The notes under the pieces were generated by a model, which did not search any database, had not been told where the DNA came from, and worked only from the letters and a program-made list of their open reading frames with translations. From assembly GCA_903903925.1 (NCBI GenBank), contig CAIVAU010000173.1, forward strand, positions 1-64,000: DNA of 64,000 nt, read 5' to 3'. The position numbers were made by a program, and so were the translations under genes. This stretch comes from an uncultured cyanobacterium. GTDB lineage: Bacteria; Cyanobacteriota; Cyanobacteriia; Cyanobacteriales; Nostocaceae. Of this stretch, positions 23,928 to 33,108 are shown one piece after another (positions within the stretch are counted from its first letter, which is position 1; the number at the start of each line of letters is the position of its first letter).

Positions 23928-24413
23928 ATGTTGATAGAACACCAGGAATATATCATACACAGGCAATGGATGAATCGTGCCTTGGAATTAGCTCAAGCAG
24001 CAGGCGATCTAGGTGAAATTCCTGTAGGTGCTGTTATTATTAATTCATCCGGAATTTTGATTGCAGAAGGTGAAAATAGGAAAGAGCGTGACAAAGACCC
24101 TACGGCTCATGCAGAAATTGTTGTGATGAGAAAAGCCGCGAAAGCTTTACTCAATTGGCGTCTAAATGAATGCACCCTCTACGTTACTCTAGAACCTTGC
24201 CCAATGTGTGCGGGTGCTATGGTTCAAGCGCGTATAGGACTTTTAGTTTATGGAGTGGACGATCCAAAAACTGGCGCAATTCGTACTGTTGTTAACATAC
24301 CCGATAGTGCTGCTTCCAATCACCGCCTGCGCGTCATTGGAGGCATTATGGAGTCTGGCTGTCGTCAACAGTTACAAACCTGGTTTGCGAATCGGCGACG
24401 TAAAATTTTGTAA
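23928..24413 (+). CDS. tadA: tRNA-specific adenosine deaminase
   Basis: Deaminates A34 to inosine in tRNA-Arg(ACG), widening codon reading. 161 residues, full length. Cytidine-deaminase fold with Zn motif HAEIV (proton-shuttle Glu) near residue 64 and PCPMCAGAM near 94; IPVGAVII and NWRLNECTLYVTLEPC also conserved; C-terminal LRVIGGIMESGCRQQLQ. The start could also be the internal ATG at 23970, but the first is kept as the extension is helical as in other TadA. Essential in most bacteria. Confidence 0.95.
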   Translation: MLIEHQEYIIHRQWMNRALELAQAAGDLGEIPVGAVIINSSGILIAEGENRKERDKDPTAHAEIVVMRKAAKALLNWRLNECTLYVTLEPCPMCAGAMVQARIGLLVYGVDDPKTGAIRTVVNIPDSAASNHRLRVIGGIMESGCRQQLQTWFANRRRKIL

Positions 24414-24523
24414 AGGACAGAGGTTAAACTGTCCAGATGGAGCAACACAATTGAAGGAAGAAAACTTACGGTGTATTTACAGAACTGTAATGACATTTTA
24501 CCCAGCAGTCAAGAATCACCGTC

Positions 24524-25270
24524 ATGATTGAGCTACTTTCTTCCTCTCAGAGTTATAGTGAAACCCCAAAAGCTAAGGTATCTTTTACCACTTCGCGGGT
24601 ATCTCCTTGGTTCAGTCCTCTGGCGTATTTCTTGGGGCATTACTTCCTGCTACCTTTTTTCTTTGGGCAAATTAGGATCACAGGACAAGAAAATCTACCC
24701 ACGTCTGGGCCTGTGATCCTTGCTCCTACCCATCGATCGCGTTGGGATGCATTACTCATCCCCTACGCTGCTGGTCGCTACGTGACAGGTCGAGACCTGC
24801 GATTTATGGTAACTATCGATGAGTGTCAAGGATTGCAAGGTTGGTTAGTCCGACGCATGGGTGGATTTCCTGTAGATACTCAACACCCCTCAATCACTAC
24901 TCTCCGTCATGCAGTTGAATTAGTTCAACAAGGAGAAATGTTAGTGATTTTTCCAGAAGGCGGTATCCGTAAGGGTAAGCTTCATCCATTGAAGCCGGGA
25001 ATTGCCCGTTTAGCTTTGAGTGCTGAATCTAGTCACTCAGGGCTGGGGGTTAAAATTATACCCATCAGCATCAATTACAGCCAAACTAATCCTTGCTGGG
25101 GTACTGATGTTAGCATTCAGATCGCACCCGCGATCAAAGTGTTAGACTACGCTCATGGCTGCATCAAACAGGATGCCCAAAAACTGACGACTGATTTAGC
25201 AAAGGCACTCCAACAATTACAGCAGGAGTCAGGAGTCAGGAGTGAAAAGGGCTTAGAGTCTGCCTTTTAA
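24524..25270 (+). CDS. 1-acyl-sn-glycerol-3-phosphate acyltransferase (PlsC family)
   Basis: Membrane-associated acyltransferase making phosphatidic acid from lysophosphatidate. 248 residues: motif I THRSRWDALL (H-x4-D), GRDLRFMVT, motif III VIFPEGGIRKGKLHPL near residue 147, motif IV VKIIPISINY. A hydrophobic stretch near 28-45 (FSPLAYFLGHYFLLPFFFG) may anchor it. The C-terminus ...QQESGVRSEKGLESAF is written over heptamer repeat DNA (25224-25244), so the protein ends in repeat-encoded residues. A second PlsC-like gene lies at 59954. Confidence 0.92.
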   Translation: MIELLSSSQSYSETPKAKVSFTTSRVSPWFSPLAYFLGHYFLLPFFFGQIRITGQENLPTSGPVILAPTHRSRWDALLIPYAAGRYVTGRDLRFMVTIDECQGLQGWLVRRMGGFPVDTQHPSITTLRHAVELVQQGEMLVIFPEGGIRKGKLHPLKPGIARLALSAESSHSGLGVKIIPISINYSQTNPCWGTDVSIQIAPAIKVLDYAHGCIKQDAQKLTTDLAKALQQLQQESGVRSEKGLESAF

Positions 25271-25534
25271 ACATCAGTACTGTACTTCATTGACTTGCAA
25301 TGCGCTGTAATCCCTGAGACGGTAGGGACAGTAACTGCTTAAGGACTGGATGCGATCAGCTCGTAGCAGTGATTTTAGCGACTGTATGGTAATTATGGGA
25401 ACCAACTTCAGCCGATTCGCAGTCTAGACCAAAGAGACTTAGTCTATATTTCTGCTTTGTTAAAGCGCAAAACAGAGTTAAGATACCCGAAGTTTCTATA
25501 CCTGTTTTGTTTAGTTGTTGCACAAATTTATCTC

Positions 25535-26215
25535 ATGAACCTTGCTACAACTGTTCCTTTGATTCGCTTCACTTCCATATCAGTCATAGCAGTCCTCAGC
25601 CTGCTATCTCCCGTCCATGCACAGGAAGTACAACAGCTACCAAAAAACTCCGTCCCACAAGGCATTGACCCCAATGCTCCGAATAACCTCCGTCCTACAG
25701 GAGGAAACAGCGGGCTTTTAAGCGTTGATGGCGGGAAGCGTCTGATGACAGAGGCAAGTAGTGCAGTTTCTTCCCAAGACTATGTCTTAGCTGCCAAGAA
25801 ACTTCAAGAAGCTCGTCAGGTTTTTAATCAGCTATCTAATTTCTATCAAAAGCTCAACTCTAGCTTTTCTGGAATAGACAATAAAGTCGCCGATGACCAG
25901 AGGAAAAAAGCGCTAGACACTGCCCAACTGCGCGATGAAGCCACCTATCAGCTAGCATTGGTTCATCGAGCGCAAAATCAGCCGGAATTAGCTGTGCCGT
26001 TGTTGGTGCAGATTATTGAGAGTCAAAACCCAACACGAGATCTAGGCAAGAAAGCTTACCAGCAGTTGTTAGAGTTGGGTTTTGTTGATGCACCCTTTTC
26101 ACCACCAGGGAGTGTTCACTCCTCTGCCCCCACTTCCAAAAAGGGTCATAACACCCCTCCTCCCTTCCCTTCCAGGAGTAGCAGTGACACTCCCTCCTCC
26201 CAAAACTTAAAATAA
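25535..26215 (+). CDS. Exported helical protein of unknown function
   Basis: 226 residues from the ATG at 25535, giving a good signal peptide (IRFTSISVIAVLSLLSPVHA, cleaved after VHA); the frame runs further up to 25457 with poor character. Mature part: Pro/Asn-rich linker, then a helical TPR-like region (LMTEASSAVSSQDYVLAAKK, KALDTAQLRDEATYQLALVH, ELAVPLLVQIIESQ) ending in a Pro/Ser-rich tail. I recall similar proteins across cyanobacteria but know no function. Confidence 0.75.
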   Translation: MNLATTVPLIRFTSISVIAVLSLLSPVHAQEVQQLPKNSVPQGIDPNAPNNLRPTGGNSGLLSVDGGKRLMTEASSAVSSQDYVLAAKKLQEARQVFNQLSNFYQKLNSSFSGIDNKVADDQRKKALDTAQLRDEATYQLALVHRAQNQPELAVPLLVQIIESQNPTRDLGKKAYQQLLELGFVDAPFSPPGSVHSSAPTSKKGHNTPPPFPSRSSSDTPSSQNLK

Positions 26216-26248
26216 GTTAAGTCAACAGATCGTCAAGACTCAACAGCC

Positions 26249-27232
26249 TTATCGAGAGTACTTAGCCTCTTTGTGCGCTGCATAAACTCCTTGCACATTA
26301 TACCAATTCAGAAAAATTCGGGCAATTTCTAGGGCTAACTGAGTTTTACCTGAGTTAATTAGCCAGCCTAAAAAAGGAGCCATAGTGCGTTCGTTAAGAC
26401 TACCATTCAGTGAGAGAATTCCCCAAAGGAGGCGATGCAACCAAGTCATTTGAATCATCATTCGCACTTCCCATACCGGGTGTTTTTGATAAAACAAAAC
26501 TCCCATACGTCCGCGTTGAATTTCTCTGTCAATTAAGCGAGGAATTTGCTCTAAGCTAAAGGGTGGATGCCAGTGATAGCCAACGGCAGATGGACATTTA
26601 ATTAATTTCAAACCCAGTTGTTTAAGCCTGACACCAAGTTCTAAATCTTCCCAGCCATAGAGTTGAAAGCGAGTGTCAAACAGTCCCGCTTTCTCTAACC
26701 AATGCTTAGGAATCGCGACATTTCCCGTTGCAAAAAAAGCGGCGGAAAAATCTGTTAACTTGTACGGTTCAGCAGTTGGGTGATCGAAATTGCAAGTATT
26801 AATCACTGCACCGTAGGTAAAAAAGCGATCGCTACCCAATGTCTTTTTTCCTTCTATCAGTGCTGAATGATGAGCTTGCAGGAAATTCTCAGTCACGACT
26901 AAATCACTATCAATAAAAATAATCATATCTCCCAATGCTTGTTCTACTCCCAAATTCCGTGCTGCTGCTGGTCCCTGATGATTTTGAAGAAACTCTCGCA
27001 CATGGGGGAACTCGTCTTTGTTTGTCTCTAACCAGTCCAATGTCCCATCAGTCGAACCATCATCCACCAATACCACCTCATAACCTTCTAGAGATGCAGC
27101 ATTCAACATCTCCACATCTGTTAATTGCTGCATTTCCAATGCTCTGAGGCACTTTTCCAAAATTGGTTGACGATTGTAAGTTGGAATCACAACGCTAAAA
27201 AACACACTCTCACCCACAACACTATTGCCCAT
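26249..27232 (-). CDS. Family 2 glycosyltransferase
   Basis: 327 residues with a GT-A fold: FFSVVIPTYNRQPILEKCL at the start, EVVLVDDGSTDGTLDWL near 53-69, GPAAARNLGVEQAL, and the metal-binding IIFIDSDLVV near 110, followed by YGWEDLELGVRLKQLG (ED catalytic region) near 193. C-terminal helix bundle probably associates with the membrane. Transfers a nucleotide-sugar-derived residue onto an unknown acceptor, likely envelope or exopolysaccharide. Stands alone, convergent with the exported protein upstream. Confidence 0.9.
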   Translation of the reverse strand: MGNSVVGESVFFSVVIPTYNRQPILEKCLRALEMQQLTDVEMLNAASLEGYEVVLVDDGSTDGTLDWLETNKDEFPHVREFLQNHQGPAAARNLGVEQALGDMIIFIDSDLVVTENFLQAHHSALIEGKKTLGSDRFFTYGAVINTCNFDHPTAEPYKLTDFSAAFFATGNVAIPKHWLEKAGLFDTRFQLYGWEDLELGVRLKQLGLKLIKCPSAVGYHWHPPFSLEQIPRLIDREIQRGRMGVLFYQKHPVWEVRMMIQMTWLHRLLWGILSLNGSLNERTMAPFLGWLINSGKTQLALEIARIFLNWYNVQGVYAAHKEAKYSR

Positions 27233-27276
27233 CTCCAGAATAGGACAATTGCAGCGCTTACACTGTTCCTGTAAAA

Positions 27277-27305
27277 AAAGGGAGCAGGGAGTAGGGAGCA
27301 GGGAA
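27277..27305. repeat. GGGAGCAGGGAGTAGGGAGCAGGG array
   Basis: Short tandem repeat of the GGGAGCA/GGGAGTA family ahead of the glycosyltransferase. Confidence 0.85.
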
Positions 27306-27378
27306 TTAAAAAAAAACTGTGATACTTCCTTCCCGCTGTAACATTACCGATGTCAATTTTTCTCCCCTGCCCCCCTGC

Positions 27379-28128
27379 CTATCTTGGTAATTTCAAATTC
27401 GCTACGATAGCAGACAGGTGCGGTTCAAAGCGTTGAAAGTCTTCTAGTGTTTCAAACTTACCTGTATCTAAGGTTGGGTTAAAGGCAGTAGTAATTACGT
27501 AAAGTGCGCTACCGTCAAAAGCGACATAACCTAGATGTTGCTCGTAGACTCCATTTTGTTGCTTACGTCCTACAAATTCATAGCGTATTCCCGGAAGTTT
27601 ACCAACCAACACTTGTTGTGGAGATATTTCAGAGAAAGTCATGCTTTTACCATAACTTACCTGACGGCTTGTTAATAGATCTTGATATTGCTCTGCAATC
27701 CAAATTTTGAGTGCTGCTGAAACTTGGGTTTTATACTTGGAACTTTGGTAGTCCACTTTTGATCTCAGTGGAATGCCAGTTGCTGCCAGCATCTTTTGAA
27801 AATTCAATTGCTGTCCTAGTGGGTACACTCCCATTTCTACCGTACCCAACCGTTTTTCTTTCACAAAAACGCATAGCAGGGGACCATTCTCCTTGCAAGG
27901 AACAACTTGCCAATCAGGAGGCGCACCAGTTTTTCCCAGTAGATACCTCCAGATATTTCCCTCAGTCAGATTGGGAGTTATCGAAGAAGTGGTTAGAACC
28001 TGAGTTTCTCTTGAAGTTGACTGCAAGTTGCTGGCTATAGAAGTGTGGAGACGGGTCAACCTCATTCCTAACGGTACCAATACAAGGATTGCACAACCGA
28101 GCAAAATATGATAAAGACGCAACACCAT
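27379..28128 (-). CDS. Membrane-anchored protein of unknown function
   Basis: 249 residues. One N-terminal membrane segment (YHILLGCAILVLVPLGM, about 6-22), then a periplasmic domain: EGNIWRYLLGKTGAPPDWQV, CKENGPLLCVFVKEKRLG, IWIAEQYQDLL, SPQQVLVGKLPGIRYEFVG, YEQHLGYVAFDGSALYVITT, and a C-terminal ...FEPHLSAIVANLKLP. The strand-rich second half ending in a helix resembles PsbP-like/Mog1-type folds, but this is only a hint. No known name. Stands alone. Confidence 0.75.
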   Translation of the reverse strand: MVLRLYHILLGCAILVLVPLGMRLTRLHTSIASNLQSTSRETQVLTTSSITPNLTEGNIWRYLLGKTGAPPDWQVVPCKENGPLLCVFVKEKRLGTVEMGVYPLGQQLNFQKMLAATGIPLRSKVDYQSSKYKTQVSAALKIWIAEQYQDLLTSRQVSYGKSMTFSEISPQQVLVGKLPGIRYEFVGRKQQNGVYEQHLGYVAFDGSALYVITTAFNPTLDTGKFETLEDFQRFEPHLSAIVANLKLPR

Positions 28129-28442
28129 TTTTCTTGAAAATCCAGTGCGAGAGATTAGGAAACATTCCTATGCATACAAATTGCTTTTTCCGCTTCATTT
28201 TTGATCCAAGGCTACAGCCTGCAAAGCTTCATAAATATAAATTTTTATAAATATTTAGTACAATAAACGAGACTTCCCCAGAAGCTACCGGAAAATTCAT
28301 CAGGGAAATGCCGAAAACCCTGTAACCACCTTCCAATAAGAGTAGTCACTCACCGGAGTAGACCTTATTCACCCTCACAGTCGTAAAAAATTTATCCCAT
28401 CATCCTAAATCCTAACTCCTGACTAACTCCGGCTTAGGCAAT
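28129..28442. other. Gap between membrane-anchored protein and rpsU, no gene seen
   Basis: 314 bases, A/T-rich on the left (TATAAATTTTTATAAATATT near 28230, likely promoter region of the minus-strand gene); two heptamer-like units near 28408-28425 (CCTAACTCCTGACTAACTCC). Confidence 0.4.
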
Positions 28443-28637
28443 TTAGCTGTATTGGGAATACTGTCTAAAACGCTGCTTTTGCCTAGCGACTGCTTTGCGC
28501 TTCTCTTTTTCCAATGGTGTCTCAAAGTGACGCTTTTTCCTCATGTCTTGGAAAATTCCAGCCCGAGAAACCTGTCGCTTAAATCTGCGCAAAGCTGATT
28601 CAATTTCTTCGTTTTCTCTCAAAACTACCTGCGTCAT
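28443..28637 (-). CDS. rpsU: 30S ribosomal protein S21
   Basis: 64-residue ribosomal protein S21 of the small subunit. TQVVLRENEEIESALRRFKR, then QVSRAGIFQDMRKKRHFE and a basic C-tail with ARQKQRFRQYSQYS, all typical. I set the start at the ATG at 28637 because a perfect AGGAGG precedes it by seven bases; the frame runs 19 codons further up without S21 character. Stands alone. Confidence 0.95.
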   Translation of the reverse strand: MTQVVLRENEEIESALRRFKRQVSRAGIFQDMRKKRHFETPLEKEKRKAVARQKQRFRQYSQYS

Positions 28638-29048
28638 TCTCATTCCTCCTCTGAATGAATAGCTGAAAGGTAGATAGCCAACACAACATACCACCGAAAA
28701 TAATTCTTAGTTTCGGATTGTAGCACAAAGTTGGCAGAACCAATGCTTGTTCAAGGGAATCAACGCTAGGAAACGTCAAAAATTGAAGTATGTCATCGAT
28801 ATCAGCTTAGAATAGTGGTAGAGGTAACTAAGTAAGTTGGCGAGACTAATTCCAACTATGTAAACTTTTGTAAAATAGGGTGTAAGGCTTGTAGTTGCGC
28901 TTTCGCCTGTTGTCGCATTTCGTGGCTTCCCGCAAGGGTAGCGCAACTACTAATTTTTAACAAAGGTTACTGAAAGCCCATACTGTACATGGTACTCCGG
29001 GTCAGTGTGGGTAGTTTAGGTTAGCTTTTGGAGGGATAACAAAAGTAG
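28638..29048. other. Gap upstream of rpsU and of the GAF-TPR gene, no gene seen
   Basis: Divergent promoter region of about 410 bases. Holds the long inverted repeat at 28891-28950 and a purine-rich GGAGGGATAAC near 29031 that is a likely ribosome-binding site for the GAF-TPR gene. Confidence 0.4.
28891..28950. repeat. Inverted repeat GTAGTTGCGCT / AGCGCAACTAC
   Basis: Perfect 11-bp arms with a 38-base centre that contains its own GCTTCCCGCAAGGGTAGC hairpin, followed by TAATTTTT. MITE-like or a structured leader RNA element. Confidence 0.75.
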
Positions 29049-30845
29049 ATGAACTCACAACCACCACTGCCTAACAATGAAATAGCGAGGCTCAATGCAC
29101 TTCGCCAGTATCAAATTCTTGACACTCCTGCGGAAAAAGTATTCGATGATAGCACGTTTTTAGCTGCACAAATTTGCAGCACTCCAATTGCACTAATCAC
29201 CCTACTTGATGGGAATCGACAGTGGTTCAAATCTAAAAGGGGTGTAGCCGTGTCGGAAACGAGCCGAGATGTTGCGTTCTGTGCCTACACGATATTACAG
29301 CACAAACCATTGGTCGTCAAGAATGCATTAGCAGACCCAAGGTTCGCGACCAACCCCTTAGTGATTTCCGATCCCAAAATTCGGTTTTATGCTGGTGCAC
29401 CTCTGGTCACACCAGAGGGTTTTGGGATTGGAACGTTATGTGTGATTGACCAAGTACCACGAGATCTCAGCCTGGAACAAGTGGAAGCACTACAGGTATT
29501 AAGTAACCAAGTGATGGCACAATTTGAGTTGCGGCGTAATGTAATCACGACTTCACGCGCTATTATGAAGCGACAGCAGGATGCTGCAATACTTCGGCGC
29601 CAGCAAGAATTTATCGAGTCTTTCTATCACCGAGGAATGGATAAGGCTCGAAGAGGAGATTACAAGGGAGCGATCGCCGACTTTAACCAATTCCTTGTCA
29701 TTAATCCTCACGGTGCTAAAGCCTACTATAACCGAGGACTAGCACGTCGCCAATTGGGAGACAATCGCGGAGCAATGGCCGATTTCGACATCTACCTGCA
29801 GATGAATCCCAACGATGCAGATGCTCACTGCGATCGAGGAGTTGTCCGCTTTGAGATGGGAGACTACAAGGGAGCAATGGCTGATTATAGTCAGGCTACG
29901 CGGATCAATCCTGATTATACCATTGGCGATCGCAACCTCAGACTTGCTGGCTCTGAAGTTGGAGACAATCATACTCAGCCTGTCTTCTATCCTGACTATA
30001 CTGAAGCCGATATTGTGCTTGATAGTGACTCATACGTAGAAGAACAGTCGGTGACAATTGTTAACTACAGCCAGTCTGTATTCCATCCTGATTATACCGA
30101 AGTCGATATTGTGATTGATAGTGACCCATGTGTAGGAGAACAGTCGGGAGCAATTGTCAATTACACTCAGTCTTTACATCTTGAAACCAATAATTCCACA
30201 GTTGATCTTAGTCAAACTCACGCACAGTTGAATCTGAAAGATTACAGCGGTTCCCTCGCATATTATACCCAGATTTTAAAGCTTGATCCTAATAATGCTA
30301 CAGCTTATAAGAGCCGTGCTTTCGTCTACTTTGAACTGGAAGATTACAGCGAAGCAATAGACGATTATACTCAGTCTTTGCTCCTCAATCCTGACGATGC
30401 CACAGCTTATAAAAATCGTGGTCTTGCTCGCTCTAAGCTGAAAGATTACAAAGGAGCAATTGAAGATTACACTGAGTTTTTACAACTCAATCCTAATGAT
30501 GCCACAGTTCATCAGAATCGTGGTTTTGCGTATTTTGAACTAGAACACTACAAGGCAGCAATTCAAGATTACACCGAGTCTTTACAACTTAATCCCAATG
30601 ATCCCAAAGTTTATTTTAGTCGGGCTGTTGCCTACTTTGAACTAGAAGACTACAAGGCAGCAATTGAAGATTACACCGAGTCGCTGCAACTCAACCCCAA
30701 TGATCCCACAGCTTATATCAACAGAGGTCATGCTCGCTCTAAACTGAAGGATTACAACGCAGCAATTGACGATTACAAAAAAGCGCGGGAAGTCTCTAGC
30801 ACAATGATTCAGCGTGTAAAACAGTCTCGAAATTATGAAGCTTAA
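29049..30845 (+). CDS. GAF domain protein with TPR repeats
   Basis: 598 residues, soluble. GAF domain at about 10-165 (ARLNALRQYQILDTP start, FCAYTILQHKPLVVKNALAD, APLVTPEGFGIGTLCVID), a common type in cyanobacterial signalling proteins; then three TPR units (about 194-300), an irregular middle (about 300-395) and five to six TPR units (about 397-590, repeats of AYxNRGxARxxLxDYxxAIxDY type). Within the middle, two 32-residue copies of VFYPDYTEADIVLDSD... are in tandem (nt 29982-30173) and are not TPRs. No catalytic output domain, so probably a scaffold or sensor-adaptor. Preceded by an AGGG-containing site. Confidence 0.9.
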   Translation: MNSQPPLPNNEIARLNALRQYQILDTPAEKVFDDSTFLAAQICSTPIALITLLDGNRQWFKSKRGVAVSETSRDVAFCAYTILQHKPLVVKNALADPRFATNPLVISDPKIRFYAGAPLVTPEGFGIGTLCVIDQVPRDLSLEQVEALQVLSNQVMAQFELRRNVITTSRAIMKRQQDAAILRRQQEFIESFYHRGMDKARRGDYKGAIADFNQFLVINPHGAKAYYNRGLARRQLGDNRGAMADFDIYLQMNPNDADAHCDRGVVRFEMGDYKGAMADYSQATRINPDYTIGDRNLRLAGSEVGDNHTQPVFYPDYTEADIVLDSDSYVEEQSVTIVNYSQSVFHPDYTEVDIVIDSDPCVGEQSGAIVNYTQSLHLETNNSTVDLSQTHAQLNLKDYSGSLAYYTQILKLDPNNATAYKSRAFVYFELEDYSEAIDDYTQSLLLNPDDATAYKNRGLARSKLKDYKGAIEDYTEFLQLNPNDATVHQNRGFAYFELEHYKAAIQDYTESLQLNPNDPKVYFSRAVAYFELEDYKAAIEDYTESLQLNPNDPTAYINRGHARSKLKDYNAAIDDYKKAREVSSTMIQRVKQSRNYEA

Positions 30846-30902
30846 TTTCTCAATTAAGATTGCAGCAAGGCAAGAGATTGAGTGGGTAGAGTTGGTAATA
30901 AA

Positions 30903-31436
30903 TCAAGATTTGGTTGCATTAGCACTGGCTATATCTTTTTGTGGCAAAAGGTAAATAATTCCAGAAATTAACGTCAAAGTAACAGAAACCCAAAAGGCAA
31001 CTAAGGAAAGTAACTCCCACTCTTGTGGTAAAGGGGCGATCAAAAGTGCGATCGCCATAATTTGACTGACAGTTTTGAGTTTGCCCCAAATATTGGCTCC
31101 CGTAATCGTCGTTTGGCTGACACGCCAACCTGCGATCGCCAACTCCCGCGCTAAAATCAGGAACACTCCCCAAGCAGGGACTTGTCCCAATTCGATCAAA
31201 GCCAGTAAAGGTGCAAGTACCAGCAATTTATCCACCAATGGGTCTAGAAACTTACCTAGTTCACTAATTTGGTTAAGTCTCCTAGCTAAATAACCATCTA
31301 ACCAATCAGTCAGCGCTGAAACGAGAAAAATTGCCAAACATACCCACCTAGCTTGGGGTGTAGGCTTATGTAAGCCATAAAGCAAAAATGGCAATCCTAG
31401 AAGGCGAGAGAAGGTAATCCAATTAGGTATCGTCAT
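30903..31436 (-). CDS. pgsA: CDP-diacylglycerol-glycerol-3-phosphate 3-phosphatidyltransferase
   Basis: Integral membrane enzyme forming phosphatidylglycerol phosphate, the precursor of phosphatidylglycerol, the only phospholipid of thylakoids. 177 residues with five or so membrane helices. CDP-alcohol phosphatidyltransferase motif DWLDGYLARRLNQISELGKF followed by LDPLVDK is complete (D-x2-DG-x2-AR-x8-G-x3-D-x3-D). Starts TIPNWITFSRLLGLPFLLY as usual. Convergent with the GAF-TPR gene; aspA is divergent. Confidence 0.95.
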   Translation of the reverse strand: MTIPNWITFSRLLGLPFLLYGLHKPTPQARWVCLAIFLVSALTDWLDGYLARRLNQISELGKFLDPLVDKLLVLAPLLALIELGQVPAWGVFLILARELAIAGWRVSQTTITGANIWGKLKTVSQIMAIALLIAPLPQEWELLSLVAFWVSVTLTLISGIIYLLPQKDIASANATKS

Positions 31437-31529
31437 GGAATTGTAGATTTTGGCTACTTCACAGATTAATCTATGTACTGTGAGATTTCTTGGTTGTCGT
31501 TGATGTTAGATTGTTGATTTGAGATTGTC

Positions 31530-31681
31530 GGAGGTGTGGGAAGTGTGGGGGGAATGGGGAGTGTGGGGAGTAATTAAGAATGGGTACATGAATCAGAATT
31601 TAAGTACCTCCCACACCCCCCCTCTCTCCACACTCCCCTCTCTCCACACTCCTCTCTCTCCACACTCCTCTCTCTCCAATC
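31530..31681. repeat. Mirror-type array: GTGTGGGG/GGAGTGTGGGG arm and CTCTCTCCACACTCC arm
   Basis: A G-rich block (31530-31571) and a C-rich block with four copies of CTCTCTCCACACTCC-like units (31612-31676). The two arms can pair. It fills the pgsA-aspA intergenic region and may contain the aspA leader. Confidence 0.75.
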
Positions 31682-31691
31682 CAAAATCTTT

Positions 31692-33101
31692 ATGACTCAA
31701 CAAACAGATTCCCAAGTAAGAATAGAGCGCGATTCGATGGGCGATCGCCAAATACCAAGTAGCGCATACTACGGCATTCAAACACTGCGAGCAATAGAGA
31801 ATTTCCCTATTAGTGGCATCAAGCCCTTACCCACTTACGTAGATGCTTGTATTTTTATAAAAAAAGCTACAGCAATTGTTAACGGTGAACTAGGCTGCAT
31901 TCCCCAAGAAATCAGTCATGCCATTGTGCAAGCAGCAGATGAAGTGTTGGCATTGAAGTTCCGGGATCAATTTGTAGTAGATGTCTATCAAGCCGGTGCT
32001 GGTACGTCCCACCATATGAATGTGAACGAAGTCCTAGCAAATCGTGCTTTAGAAATTCTTGGCTATGAAAAAGGCAACTACAAGCAAGTTAGTCCTAATG
32101 ACCATGTAAATTACGGGCAATCTACGAATGATGTGATCCCAACAGCAATTCGGATTGGAGGCTTATTAGCATTGTCAAAGACACTACACCCATCTATAGA
32201 CAAGGCGATAGCAGCATTAGAAGAAAAAGCCACCCAATTCCAAGATATTGTCAGGTCTGGCAGAACCCATATGCAAGACGCCGTACCAGTGCGCCTGGGA
32301 GAGAATTTTCGCGCTTGGGCGCAGATTCTCACAGAACATCAAAACCGTATACATATCGCCTCAGGGGATTTAATGGTGCTAGGCTTGGGAGGTAGTGCAG
32401 TAGGAACAGGATTGAACACTCATCCCCAGTATCGTGCCTATGTCGTAAAAATTCTCTCAGAATTGATTCATTGTCCTCTAGAACCTGCACCCCACTTAAT
32501 GGCCGCAATGCAGAGTATGGCACCATTTGTCAGTGTTTCTGGCGCTTTACGCAACCTAGCTCAGGATCTAGTCAAAATATCCCATGACCTGCGCCTGATG
32601 GATTCAGGCCCTAAAACTGGTTTCAAAGAAATTCAACTACCCCCTGTGCAACCAGGTTCTTCGATCATGCCTGGCAAGTATAATCCAGTGATGGCAGAGA
32701 TGACATCAATGGTGTGTTTTCAAGTCATGGGTTATGATAGCGCGATCGCCCTCGCAGCACAAGCAGGACAATTAGAACTAAATGTCATGATGCCCCTAAT
32801 TGCCTATAACCTGATTCACAGCATTGAGATTCTCGGTAACACCATCACCGCACTCACCGAACGCTGCATCAAGGAAATTATCGCTAACCCAGAACGTTGC
32901 TTGGCATACGCTGAAGGAAGCTTAGCTTTAGTAACCGCATTAAATCTCCATATTGGTTATTTGAATGCAGCTGCTGTGGCAAAAGAATCCTTAGAAACTG
33001 GTAAATCTCTGCGGCAAATTGTACTGGAACGAGGACTGATGAGTGAAGCAGAATTAGCGAAAGTACTAAACCTAGAACAAATGAGTACCATTAACCACTA
33101 A
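31692..33101 (+). CDS. aspA: Aspartate ammonia-lyase
   Basis: Cleaves L-aspartate to fumarate and ammonium; tetrameric, cytosolic. 469 residues, full length. Starts with RIERDSMGDRQIPSSAYYGI and QTLRAIENFPISG, the aspartase form rather than fumarase C; AGAGTSHHMNVNEVLANRA near 98-116; superfamily signature GSSIMPGKYNPVMAEM near 322-337. A fumarase is less likely given the AspA-type N-terminus. The next gene starts 7 bases after its stop, so the two are probably co-transcribed. Confidence 0.92.
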   Translation: MTQQTDSQVRIERDSMGDRQIPSSAYYGIQTLRAIENFPISGIKPLPTYVDACIFIKKATAIVNGELGCIPQEISHAIVQAADEVLALKFRDQFVVDVYQAGAGTSHHMNVNEVLANRALEILGYEKGNYKQVSPNDHVNYGQSTNDVIPTAIRIGGLLALSKTLHPSIDKAIAALEEKATQFQDIVRSGRTHMQDAVPVRLGENFRAWAQILTEHQNRIHIASGDLMVLGLGGSAVGTGLNTHPQYRAYVVKILSELIHCPLEPAPHLMAAMQSMAPFVSVSGALRNLAQDLVKISHDLRLMDSGPKTGFKEIQLPPVQPGSSIMPGKYNPVMAEMTSMVCFQVMGYDSAIALAAQAGQLELNVMMPLIAYNLIHSIEILGNTITALTERCIKEIIANPERCLAYAEGSLALVTALNLHIGYLNAAAVAKESLETGKSLRQIVLERGLMSEAELAKVLNLEQMSTINH

Positions 33102-33108
33102 TAATATT

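Noticed and set aside
24250..24531. Frame overlapping the end of tadA and start of the acyltransferase
   Set aside because: It overlaps tadA in another frame and its translation shows no domain, so it is a shadow.
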